The notes beneath the pieces are model-generated. The model was not told the DNA's origin and ran no database searches. It worked only from the letters and a program-made list of their open reading frames with translations. This document shows, piece by piece, positions 1 to 7,244 of a stretch of DNA of 64,000 nucleotides. Every line of letters begins with the position of its first letter. Within the stretch, counting starts at the first letter, position 1. The position numbers and the translations under genes were made by a program. This DNA comes from Bacteroidota bacterium (lineage in GTDB: Bacteria; Bacteroidota; Bacteroidia; M30B66): assembly GCA_027490225.1 (NCBI GenBank), contig JAIXYK010000037.1, forward strand, positions 20,468 to 84,467. Direction: 5' to 3'.

Positions 1-742
1 CAACATCTTGATAAGCAGTATCATTTCTGTTTCTTAACCTGTCGAGCCTAACATAATCTAAGTGCCAATGGTCCCAACTTCCATTTAACTGTGCATAGTT
101 CCTAAATCTAAATTGAAAGCCATTTTTCAAAAATGCAGTATCAGTAATTGGAATCATTGCTCTTTTAAAGTCAATGTTTGTTTGGGGGAAATCTTCACCA
201 GGCACGCTCCATGCGTATGTCCAAACACTATCATTGGGATTTTTAAATTCAACTTGAAATGTATCAACATACTCTGGATAATTTCCTAATCCCTTAGGCT
301 GATAATAAAAGCTCAGGTAAATAGAATCTGATGGCGGGTAATCTAAATTTATAGGCAAAGAAGTAAGTGTATCTGCAGAACCATGCGAAATTGTTGCCCT
401 GTAAGGAAAACCGTCTCTGTTTAATCCATCAAAAGTAGCAACACCCCAACTAGGCGGTTTTACAGGGTAATCGGTATTTATAAAAACAGAATTATTCAAC
501 CATTTTGCTGGATCTGGTTTTATCCACATAGAAGAAAAGTCTTCAAAAAATGGTAACTCTAATGTATCTGGAAAATCTCTGGAAGCGCTGGTTGAAATAT
601 TTTGCGAGGTAGCTGCTTGTTCTTTGGTATTAGAACCAAGTGGCTGAACAATTAGTTGAGCAAACGTTAAATTTATTCCTGAATACATCAGGGAAATCAA
701 CAAAAAGAATTTAATCCAATGTATCTGCTGCAGTTTTTTCAT
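1..742 (-). CDS. Exported T9SS-type protein, 3' part beyond window edge
   Basis: An open frame on the minus strand begins at an ATG at 742 and runs without a stop to base 1, giving at least 247 residues. The N-terminus (MKKLQQIHWIKFFLLIS, then a hydrophobic run ending FAQ) is a good signal peptide. The mature part begins with a polar stretch and an LPFFEDFS motif, followed by PPSWGVATFDGL and several aromatic beta-strand segments. I know this layout from large secreted Bacteroidota proteins that usually end in a T9SS sorting domain, but the C-terminus is outside the window, so T9SS export is inference. The first 32 bases overlap the 3' end of the upstream PASTA gene in another frame, which suggests translational coupling. 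No enzymatic function can be assigned. Confidence 0.75.
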   Translation of the reverse strand, partial: MKKLQQIHWIKFFLLISLMYSGINLTFAQLIVQPLGSNTKEQAATSQNISTSASRDFPDTLELPFFEDFSSMWIKPDPAKWLNNSVFINTDYPVKPPSWGVATFDGLNRDGFPYRATISHGSADTLTSLPINLDYPPSDSIYLSFYYQPKGLGNYPEYVDTFQVEFKNPNDSVWTYAWSVPGEDFPQTNIDFKRAMIPITDTAFLKNGFQFRFRNYAQLNGSWDHWHLDYVRLDRLRNRNDTAYQDV

Positions 743-1508
743 TTTCAAGTACTTCTTCAGAACCGGTAATTAATACGTCGATACTGGCACCTGAGTACAA
801 GCCTTCTTCGTTTATTCCAGGCGTTTGTTTGTAAATTTTAGCTATTGTTGTGTCTTGGCCAGTTGCATCGGGTAAAAATGAACCTAGAATTAAGTTACTA
901 CTGGATAGTATTTTCCTAGCTTCAGTAATGGTTAAACCAAATAAATCGGGCACAGGTATTAATCCTCTTCCGCCGCCTCTTCCAACTACCAAGTCTATTT
1001 CTGAACCTTTATCTATCATTGTACCTGGAACAATTTTTTGCCCTTTGTATAATTGTTCTATCACTGGCGGCAAACCTTCTACATAACGCAACATTCCCAC
1101 TTTTAGTCCATACGTTTCTAATAAAGATGTAGATTGACGTAAAGATAAATCTACCAGGTTCGGCATGGCGACTTTTTGAGATAAAATTGCATTCACGGTT
1201 AAGTAAACGGTTCGTCCATGTTTAACAGTAGCGCCTGGTAAAGGATCTTGATCAATCACCGTTCCTTTGGTTAGTTTTAGGTTGTAAATAGAATCTACTA
1301 CTTCATATTGCAAATCGTGACCTTCAACAAATTTATCTAAGTCTTTTGCGTAAATACCTTGGAAATTTGGCACTTCTACATGTTCGTTATGCAATGTATA
1401 CATATCGAGAAAAAATGCACAGCCCCAAAGAAATAGCAATACAGAGGTTGTTGCCACTAAAAAATGGCGCCAGAATAATTTAGATTTCAGAAATTCCTTC
1501 AAATTCAT
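711..1508 (-). CDS. Membrane-anchored protein with three PASTA domains
   Basis: 265 residues from the ATG at 1508, two bases... that is, a few bases after the ligase stop (TGA at 1515-1513). An ATG at 1553 is in frame but would overlap the ligase, so I prefer 1508. A short basic cytoplasmic tail is followed by one membrane helix (about residues 16-37). Three PASTA domains follow, roughly 45-110, 115-180 and 187-250, each opening with a V-P-N/D or M-P-N-L type strand and carrying a D/Q-P-x-P-G-type turn. There is no kinase or transpeptidase domain, so this is a PASTA-only envelope protein. PASTA domains in other bacteria bind muropeptides, and the position directly after D-Ala-D-Ala ligase fits a peptidoglycan role. 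The pairing of ddl with a PASTA protein is familiar from Bacteroidota. Its exact function is unknown. Confidence 0.88.
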   Translation of the reverse strand: MNLKEFLKSKLFWRHFLVATTSVLLFLWGCAFFLDMYTLHNEHVEVPNFQGIYAKDLDKFVEGHDLQYEVVDSIYNLKLTKGTVIDQDPLPGATVKHGRTVYLTVNAILSQKVAMPNLVDLSLRQSTSLLETYGLKVGMLRYVEGLPPVIEQLYKGQKIVPGTMIDKGSEIDLVVGRGGGRGLIPVPDLFGLTITEARKILSSSNLILGSFLPDATGQDTTIAKIYKQTPGINEEGLYSGASIDVLITGSEEVLENEKTAADTLD

Positions 1509-1512
1509 TGTT

Positions 1513-4209
1513 TCAAAAAGCCATTTTTTCGGACGACATATTTGCTTCGGCAAAAGTCATTATTTTTTCTATAAAATCGTAAGGTTTATACCCATTGATT
1601 GCACTTTGATGGAAAATACAAGTTGCAGGTGTCATTCCGGGTAGCGAATTTACTTCAATAAATATTACTTCCACCTTGTTATCGTTGAATATTCTTACAA
1701 ATGCATCAATTCTGCAATACCCGCGAACATTGAGAATTCGAGCAGCTTTTTCTAATTGATTTTTCACAATTTGAGAAACTTCATTTCTTCTCTTCGCATC
1801 TTTTGAATAACGGGCCGGTGTAATATTTTGGCCTTGTCCAGCTAAGAATTTTTCTTCTAAAGACAAAACTTCACCTTCCGACAAAGCTTCAGAAGCTTCA
1901 AAAACCTCGTACCTGATATTTCCGTTTTCTTCTAGATGGGTAAGCATTCCACCAGTAATTTCTAAAAAAGTAGGGGCTCCATTTGCAGTTATTAAGGCCT
2001 CCACCAAAAATTGTCGCTTCATAGGAAACTCCTCTTTCGGCTTTATTTTTAGCTGGGCAGATGCAGCACTATCGAAAGTTTCTTCTTTCCTGAAAATTAA
2101 TTTGGCAAATGCTTTTAAGTCAGCATCGTTGTGCAGTTTTTTTACTGCAGAGCTGCAACCATCGTCAACTGGTTTTGCTATAAGCGGATAGCCTACGCGG
2201 TTAGCATGTGCTATAATTTGGTCTTCGTTGAGCTGCCATTCTTCTTCTTTCACTACAAAATGCTCCGCAACCAGCAATCCATTTTCTTTGAGCAATTCGT
2301 TGGTACGGAATTTATCGATTGTAATGCTAGAAGAATCTGCATCAGAACCATTGTGAGGCAGGTGAATGCGATTTAAAATGCGTTGAAGTGCGCCATCTTC
2401 ACCCGGACGGCCATGCAAGGCAATAAATACTTCTTCTACTTCAATGGCCAATTGCTCGTAGCTGAGCTGTTTAGGCGCTTGTAAATTTTTAGTATTTCCA
2501 AATTTCACCGTTAATGCCTTGCACTCTTCAATTATTTTGTGAATGATTGGATGCACTGAAAAATGCTTAATTTTTTCATAGATATCATCTGCATTGTCTT
2601 TCAACATCAAATTGATTGGAATAGAATAGAGTTCATGTTGCTCATCGTTTCCACTCAAAAAGACTGGTATAGGCTCGAATACGGCTGAGGAACTTAGTTT
2701 TTCGTATACATTGCGACCACTTTCTACAGAGATATGTCTTTCTGAGGAATAGCCGCCAAAAATCACTGCGATTTTTTTCTTTGCAATTACGTTTCCTCCT
2801 GTTTCATTCAGCTTTTTTTCTAATAGTTCTAACAAATGCTCCGGCGTTCCATTGTACTTAAATTCTGCAATGCGCTTGCGCAAAGAAGTGTAGATGATAT
2901 AGGTTATAAATTGAGAAGGATTGAAACCAATTTCTGCTGCCTGGTGGAAAAAGAACGAAGAAGGCATCATGCCCGAAGTGGTGTTTGGGTCGTTCAAGAA
3001 AACTGTTCCAGCATCGTTTATAAAACCATCGATACGCGCATACACGCCAAAATCTAAAGCTGTATAAAGGTTTTTGCAGGCTTCGCGAATGGCTTCAATT
3101 TGCTGGTCGGGCAATTGTATGGGCGTAATTTTTCTCGACAGACCTGGTAAGTACTTAGAACGATAATCAAAGATTTCTTTTCCTTTTCTAATTTCTGTGG
3201 GAGGAAGACAAATTGGTTCACCATTTAGGCCTTCAATAACGATGGATGAGAATTCTTTTCCTTCAATGAATCCTTCAATTAAAATTTCACTTTCTGCATC
3301 CAGCGATTCTAAACACAATTCCAAAGCATGCGGATGGGCAAAATGTTGCGTAACGCGCTCCAAAACAGCGTCAGGATGGTAATACACCACATGATGAATC
3401 CGCAATGGAATACCAATTCCTTCTCTGATATCGCAGCAATTGCGCACCCATTCAATTTTTTGTGTAGCACTTAGTTTTTCCCAATCTTGTTGGTTGATGC
3501 GTTTGATAAAGAAACTACGGTCGATGGCTTGTTTTAAGGTTGCTGAATTGGCTTCTTTTATTACACTCACACCAATGGAAGAACCTTGAGTAGGAGATTT
3601 TACCACGCAAGGATAGTGGATGTGTTGCGCAATTTGTTGTTCAATTTCATTTACATTTTGCTGTGCAATCCATTGTTGTCTGCTGATGGTAAAGAAATCT
3701 GGACTAGGAAAACCATGCAGCTTCATTAATTTTTTCTGAACAATTTTGTTGATGCCTATGCCGCTGGCGAGAATTCCAGAGCCGGTATATGGTATATCGA
3801 GGTGTTCAAACAAACCTTGAATTCTTCCGTCTTCACCAAACGGACCGTGAAGGCATAAAAAAGCGAGGTCAATTTGTTTTTTAAGTTCTTCGGCTGGAAT
3901 GATTTTCCCAATGGTTTGAAGCAAAGATTGCTGGTGAGATTTTTCGAATGCACCTAAAGATTCTGCATAAATTTGGAAATCGTTGGGCGAAGCGGGAATG
4001 TCTTGCGCTGCAGGATAGAAGTCGCGAATACTACCTTTGTAAATATATTGCCAATCGAGGAGTACAAAGTTGTTGAAGCTATCTACAAAAATAGGTACAG
4101 CTTCGAAGAGGCTTTTATTAAGATTATCGTATACGGTGCGGCCTCCTGCAAAAGAGATTTCACGTTCTTTAGAGCGACCGCCAAAAATAATTCCGATTTT
4201 AAGTTTCAT
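1513..4209 (-). CDS. ddl: Two-module D-alanine--D-alanine ligase (tandem Ddl ATP-grasp)
   Basis: 898 residues from the ATG at 4209 (MKLKIGIIFGG), about two and a half times a normal Ddl. An in-frame upstream start at 4248 adds 13 residues without Ddl similarity. Module 1 (about 1-470) has GGRSKEREIS, CLHGPFGEDG, KSPTQGSSIGVS, the omega-loop DYRSKYLPG and a C-terminal RIDGF...NDPNTTSGM. Module 2 (about 485-898) has GGYSSERHIS, ALHGRPGEDG, KPVDDGCSSAV, LEEKFLAGQG and RIDAF...EVNSLPGMTP. Known family chemistry is ATP-dependent joining of two D-Ala for peptidoglycan precursors. Compared with E. coli DdlB, module 1 has Asp at the Glu270 metal-ligand position, while module 2 keeps Glu but has Cys at Ser150 and Phe at Tyr216. 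Which module is active is not decidable by eye. The gene is followed at once by the PASTA gene. Confidence 0.9.
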   Translation of the reverse strand: MKLKIGIIFGGRSKEREISFAGGRTVYDNLNKSLFEAVPIFVDSFNNFVLLDWQYIYKGSIRDFYPAAQDIPASPNDFQIYAESLGAFEKSHQQSLLQTIGKIIPAEELKKQIDLAFLCLHGPFGEDGRIQGLFEHLDIPYTGSGILASGIGINKIVQKKLMKLHGFPSPDFFTISRQQWIAQQNVNEIEQQIAQHIHYPCVVKSPTQGSSIGVSVIKEANSATLKQAIDRSFFIKRINQQDWEKLSATQKIEWVRNCCDIREGIGIPLRIHHVVYYHPDAVLERVTQHFAHPHALELCLESLDAESEILIEGFIEGKEFSSIVIEGLNGEPICLPPTEIRKGKEIFDYRSKYLPGLSRKITPIQLPDQQIEAIREACKNLYTALDFGVYARIDGFINDAGTVFLNDPNTTSGMMPSSFFFHQAAEIGFNPSQFITYIIYTSLRKRIAEFKYNGTPEHLLELLEKKLNETGGNVIAKKKIAVIFGGYSSERHISVESGRNVYEKLSSSAVFEPIPVFLSGNDEQHELYSIPINLMLKDNADDIYEKIKHFSVHPIIHKIIEECKALTVKFGNTKNLQAPKQLSYEQLAIEVEEVFIALHGRPGEDGALQRILNRIHLPHNGSDADSSSITIDKFRTNELLKENGLLVAEHFVVKEEEWQLNEDQIIAHANRVGYPLIAKPVDDGCSSAVKKLHNDADLKAFAKLIFRKEETFDSAASAQLKIKPKEEFPMKRQFLVEALITANGAPTFLEITGGMLTHLEENGNIRYEVFEASEALSEGEVLSLEEKFLAGQGQNITPARYSKDAKRRNEVSQIVKNQLEKAARILNVRGYCRIDAFVRIFNDNKVEVIFIEVNSLPGMTPATCIFHQSAINGYKPYDFIEKIMTFAEANMSSEKMAF

Positions 4210-4285
4210 TGTGTTATAGATGCACGTAAACGGTAAAACTACACCCAAATTATAGCAAATAGAATCTGTGTAGAATTATTTATTA

Positions 4286-4372
4286 ACGCTTAATAATTAA
4301 TAATTAAAAATGAATAATTAATGATTGGCGCTGTATTAATGAATAATTAAAAATGAATAATTAATAATTGGG
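4286..4372. repeat. AT-rich ~42-bp minisatellite, two copies
   Basis: Two tandem copies of a unit of about 42-44 bases built from AATAATTAAAAATGAATAAT plus a short G-rich tail (attggcgctg or attgggcttt). The same unit recurs beyond the next gene at about 6025-6135. It has no coding potential beyond repetitive shadow frames. It lies in the 495-bp gap between the ddl start and the T9SS gene start at 4705; the rest of that gap holds the palindromes listed separately and the promoter region of the downstream gene. Confidence 0.75.
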
Positions 4373-4442
4373 CTTTGGTATTGGGTGGGCATTTGTTTTT
4401 TGATGATATTTTATTGAATTATTTAATTGGTGGCATGATTTG

Positions 4443-4502
4443 CCATGGGTTTTAACCCATGGATTTAAAAATTTGACAAATTCCCATTGGGTTTTAACCC
4501 AA
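4443..4502. repeat. Pair of GGGTTTTAACCC-type palindromes
   Basis: Two perfect palindromes lie close together: 4443-4462 (9-bp arms CCATGGGTT/AACCCATGG around TT) and 4487-4502 (7-bp arms TTGGGTT/AACCCAA around TT). A near copy of the first sits at 6196-6215 on the other side of the next gene, with one mismatch. They look like a small REP-type dispersed element; a transposon end or a regulatory site cannot be excluded. Confidence 0.65.
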
Positions 4503-4704
4503 ATTTTAGCCTCTTTCAATATTTTGATTAATTTTACAGAAAATAAATGATAGTAATGTTTTACACAAACATTGATTTGAAAATAAGTGAGCAAAATATT
4601 CAAAACTTGCCATTTACTTTATTGCGATGCAACATGCTAAAGGACTTTATTTTGTGAATGTAGCAGAAGTAATAGCAAGCTATGTTAAAAAACTATGTTC
4701 GTTT

Positions 4705-6012
4705 ATGAAATATAAACTAGTATTGTTTTTCATTGTGTTTTCAAACATCACAAATGCACAATCAAATCTAATTCAAAATCCTAGCTTTGAAGAGCTTGAT
4801 TATTGCTTAAATGAATGTAATGGTATTGTAAATGGCGATCCAATTCAAGCACATTATTGGTTTACCCCAGATTACTTTGGCACACCTGATAATTTCTCAC
4901 CTTGTAATTTTCCATTAGATACTATTTACCAAGATGATCCATCATGTTTAACAAGTTATGCACCAAATAGTGCTGGCGGTTTTCAATTTGCTCGAACAGG
5001 ACAAAATTATGCAGGTTTTTTGTGTGATTATTTTTATAGAAGTACAAAAAGACCCTTTCAAGGTGATTTGTTGCGTGAGTTTTTATCTTCTAATTTTGAA
5101 AGTTTAGTTAAAAATAGAAGATATTGTTTTTCAAGTTTTGTTAATACCCCTTCAGGTTTTTTTACTTACGATTCATTAAATTATTATTACATTTATACAG
5201 CAACAAAAGAGTTGGGCGTTTTTTTTTCGACTCAAAAACCTTCCTTTAGCACAGAATCTGATTTAATGTTACCTGTCCCAAATCCAACATTAACCTTAAC
5301 CATGGAAGATTCTAATGAATATATTGCAGATACAATAAATTGGATTAAGCTAGAGCAATCTTTTGTTGCCGATTCGGCCTATCAATACCTTAGCATAGGC
5401 AAGTTTACACCACGTAGTGCGAGTATTTATAATATTTTCTCTAATTATCCAGATATTAATACGGATCCAACTTTCGAGATTACAACATCTTATTATTTCT
5501 TAGAAGACGTTTCACTCTACGAAATTACCGACATTTCCATCAGCACCGTCCAAACTCAAATTTACCCCAAGCAAAGTGTCTGGCTCAATACAAACAATAA
5601 AACCGATGCTCTAGAATGGTTTGCCAATGACACTTTAACATCAATTGGTAAAACAGATAGCATATTGGTGCAACCCCAGCAAACAACTACTTATTATATA
5701 AAATCACTGCAATGCCGCTACACCAGTTGGGATACAATCACCATAGAAGTTTTGCCGGAGCCGCTAATTCCAGTAAATGTAAAAGTGTTAAATAACTTAA
5801 GTTCAGATTATTTCAACATACAATACACTGGAGATTTTAAACCAACACTTACTGCTGAACTTTACAACTCTGTTGGACAACTCATTGGTAAATTTACATT
5901 TATGGAAAGCACGCTGGTTCCCATTTCTCAACTCTCAGCTGGCGTGTATTATTGCAGAATTAATGTTCAGGGAATTCCGGTGGTGAGTGAAAGGATTGTG
6001 AAGGTGAATTGA
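4705..6012 (+). CDS. Secreted protein with T9SS type A sorting domain
   Basis: 435 residues from the ATG at 4705 (MKYKLVLFFIVF). An in-frame ATG at 4627 would put 26 unlikely residues before a clean signal peptide ending ITNAQ. The mature protein opens with SNLIQNPSFEE, a common start of Bacteroidota surface proteins with a jelly-roll, carbohydrate-binding-like N-terminal domain (to about residue 290). A PKD/Ig-like segment with the TTTYYIKS motif follows. The last ~75 residues (VGQLIGKF, LSAGVYYCRI, ERIVKVN) form a typical type A sorting domain, which in known systems is removed on export by the T9SS. The gene stands alone and is flanked by two related repeat clusters. No catalytic motif is visible; substrate binding or adhesion is a guess. 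Confidence 0.82.
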   Translation: MKYKLVLFFIVFSNITNAQSNLIQNPSFEELDYCLNECNGIVNGDPIQAHYWFTPDYFGTPDNFSPCNFPLDTIYQDDPSCLTSYAPNSAGGFQFARTGQNYAGFLCDYFYRSTKRPFQGDLLREFLSSNFESLVKNRRYCFSSFVNTPSGFFTYDSLNYYYIYTATKELGVFFSTQKPSFSTESDLMLPVPNPTLTLTMEDSNEYIADTINWIKLEQSFVADSAYQYLSIGKFTPRSASIYNIFSNYPDINTDPTFEITTSYYFLEDVSLYEITDISISTVQTQIYPKQSVWLNTNNKTDALEWFANDTLTSIGKTDSILVQPQQTTTYYIKSLQCRYTSWDTITIEVLPEPLIPVNVKVLNNLSSDYFNIQYTGDFKPTLTAELYNSVGQLIGKFTFMESTLVPISQLSAGVYYCRINVQGIPVVSERIVKVN

Positions 6013-6135
6013 GAAATTGACTGTTGATAATGGACAATTGATAATTGGGCTGTTTTAATGAATAATTAAAAATGAATAATGAATAATTGGGCTGTGTTAA
6101 TGAATAATTAACAATGAATAATGAATAATTGGAAT
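6013..6135. repeat. AT-rich ~42-bp minisatellite, about three copies
   Basis: About three degenerate copies of a unit of roughly 42 bases (TTAATGAATAATTAAAAATG plus AATAATGAATAATTGGGCTG). It is the same family as the array at 4286-4372. It starts at the stop codon of the T9SS gene. The minus strand reads as a repetitive NYSLFI/NYSL frame, which is a by-product of the repeat and not a gene. Confidence 0.75.
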
Positions 6136-6142
6136 TTTGTTG

Positions 6143-6222
6143 GGCATTTGTTTTTTGGTTTTTTATTGGAATCATTCAATTGTTGGTATACAAAGCCATG
6201 GGTTTTAACCTATGGATTAATA
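6143..6222. repeat. Degenerate copy of the 4387-4470 segment
   Basis: TGGGCATTTGTTTTTTG at 6143, then an AT-rich stretch, then the palindrome CCATGGGTTTTAACCTATGG at 6196-6215. The segment 4387-4470 has the same order of parts: TGGGCATTTGTTTTTTG, AT-rich stretch, then CCATGGGTTTTAACCCATGG. The T9SS gene therefore sits between two direct copies of minisatellite plus this segment. Confidence 0.65.
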
Positions 6223-6240
6223 TGAATTACACGCATCAAT

Positions 6241-6395
6241 GTTACCTAAATGCCCGCGTGAGTGGGCGAGGCAAGTAGCGCCGCAATGCTTTGCGGCGTT
6301 AAAAGTCCATTGTAATGCATCGCGTTTCAAAGCAACGCATTGCGGCCTACGGCCAAGCACACGACCTGAAAGGGCACGCCCAAAAAGCGAATTTT
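6241..6395 (-). repeat. GC-rich extragenic mosaic element (E1)
   Basis: A GC-rich island in AT-rich surroundings, directly after the stop of the minus-strand gene ending at 6411. Read on the minus strand it begins TTTTTGGGCGTGCCC and holds several hairpins: CGCCGCAA/TTGCGGCG at 6279-6298 and GGCC-TAC-GGCC near 6335. It resembles the elements at about 8960, 27750, 37571 and 63781 in base composition, opening motif and hairpin content. It is non-coding. It may act as a terminator or be a REP-like mobile repeat. Confidence 0.55.
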
Positions 6396-6410
6396 GAAAT
6401 ATTTGTTTGT

Positions 6411-7244
6411 TTAATTTTCGGGGAACTGGTATACCGATAAACTATCGTTGTGAAGCAGGTAAAGTCTTGATTTCTCTATGCGTAAATCGCTGTAATTGCT
6501 GATGGGTAAATTGATGGTGCTTTCTTGTAATGTTTTGATGCTGTAAGCGTTGAGTACTCCTGGTGTGTTGCTGTAATATAAAATGTTGTTGAATACCTGA
6601 AATTTGGTAAGTCCTTTTATGGGAATGGTTTTGATGTATGTGCCAAAAATATCGAACTGAAAAATGCCTATTTCGGGAATGCTCATGTAAAGGTAGTTTT
6701 CATGCTCCATCATAAAAACTGGTTGCAGCGCGAGGTTGAGTATTTGGTTGAGGTTTTTGATTTGTGTGGTTACCTGCAACTGCTGGTTGAGGCGAATGAG
6801 GTTGAACTGCACTTGGTCGAAAAGCCAAATGCCATTGTCGTAAGAGGCACAAACGAGTGATGTTTGCTCCCATTCACGGTCCTGCAATTGTATGGGAAAT
6901 CCGTTTTCGGTAACGGTATTGTCGAGAAAAACTACTTTTGAAAAATCCTGGTAAAAAACCACAATTTTGAGTGGATTTAGGGCATCGATGCTCGTAATTG
7001 TGCCCAATCCTTTGTTGCTGTAGGTTCTAAAGAGTGTTCCGTTTTCACGGTATTTGGTGAGCTGGTCTTTGTTGAGCAGAAAACTATTGCCCAAATTGTC
7101 GGTAAAGAGCTTATTGCCTTTGATGGGAATGCTCCAGATTTTTTCCCATTTTATGTCTTGCAAATTTGGTGTAAACGAATAGAAGCTTGCGAATGCTATT
7201 AACAGGCCGCAAAAAAGCGCATATGATTTTTTAAAAGGCATCAT
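6411..7244 (-). CDS. Exported protein of unknown function, propeller-like, coupled to GH3 gene
   Basis: 277 residues. An N-terminal hydrophobic segment (SYALFCGLLIAFASFYSF) gives a signal peptide or anchor. The rest is a run of short beta-strand segments with recurring aromatic and Asn/Asp turns (for example NGIWLFD, NYLYMSIPE, NILYYSNTPG, SRLYLLHNDS), which suggests a beta-propeller of about six blades; that fold call is by pattern only. No catalytic residues stand out. Its ATG overlaps the TGA of the upstream GH3-like gene by four bases (ATGA), so the two are almost certainly co-translated, and a role linked to the GH3 protein is likely. The GC-rich element E1 lies just after its stop. Confidence 0.75.
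   Translation of the reverse strand: MMPFKKSYALFCGLLIAFASFYSFTPNLQDIKWEKIWSIPIKGNKLFTDNLGNSFLLNKDQLTKYRENGTLFRTYSNKGLGTITSIDALNPLKIVVFYQDFSKVVFLDNTVTENGFPIQLQDREWEQTSLVCASYDNGIWLFDQVQFNLIRLNQQLQVTTQIKNLNQILNLALQPVFMMEHENYLYMSIPEIGIFQFDIFGTYIKTIPIKGLTKFQVFNNILYYSNTPGVLNAYSIKTLQESTINLPISNYSDLRIEKSRLYLLHNDSLSVYQFPEN

Noticed and set aside
4361..4603. An 80-codon minus-strand frame in the gap before the T9SS gene.
   Set aside because: It is built from the palindromes and AT-rich repeats (repeated WVKT), with biased composition and no plausible domain.
5960..6175. A 71-codon minus-strand frame with a repeated NYSLFI pattern.
   Set aside because: It is the translation of the ~42-bp minisatellite and overlaps the 3' end of the T9SS gene; no signal, domain or conserved start is seen.
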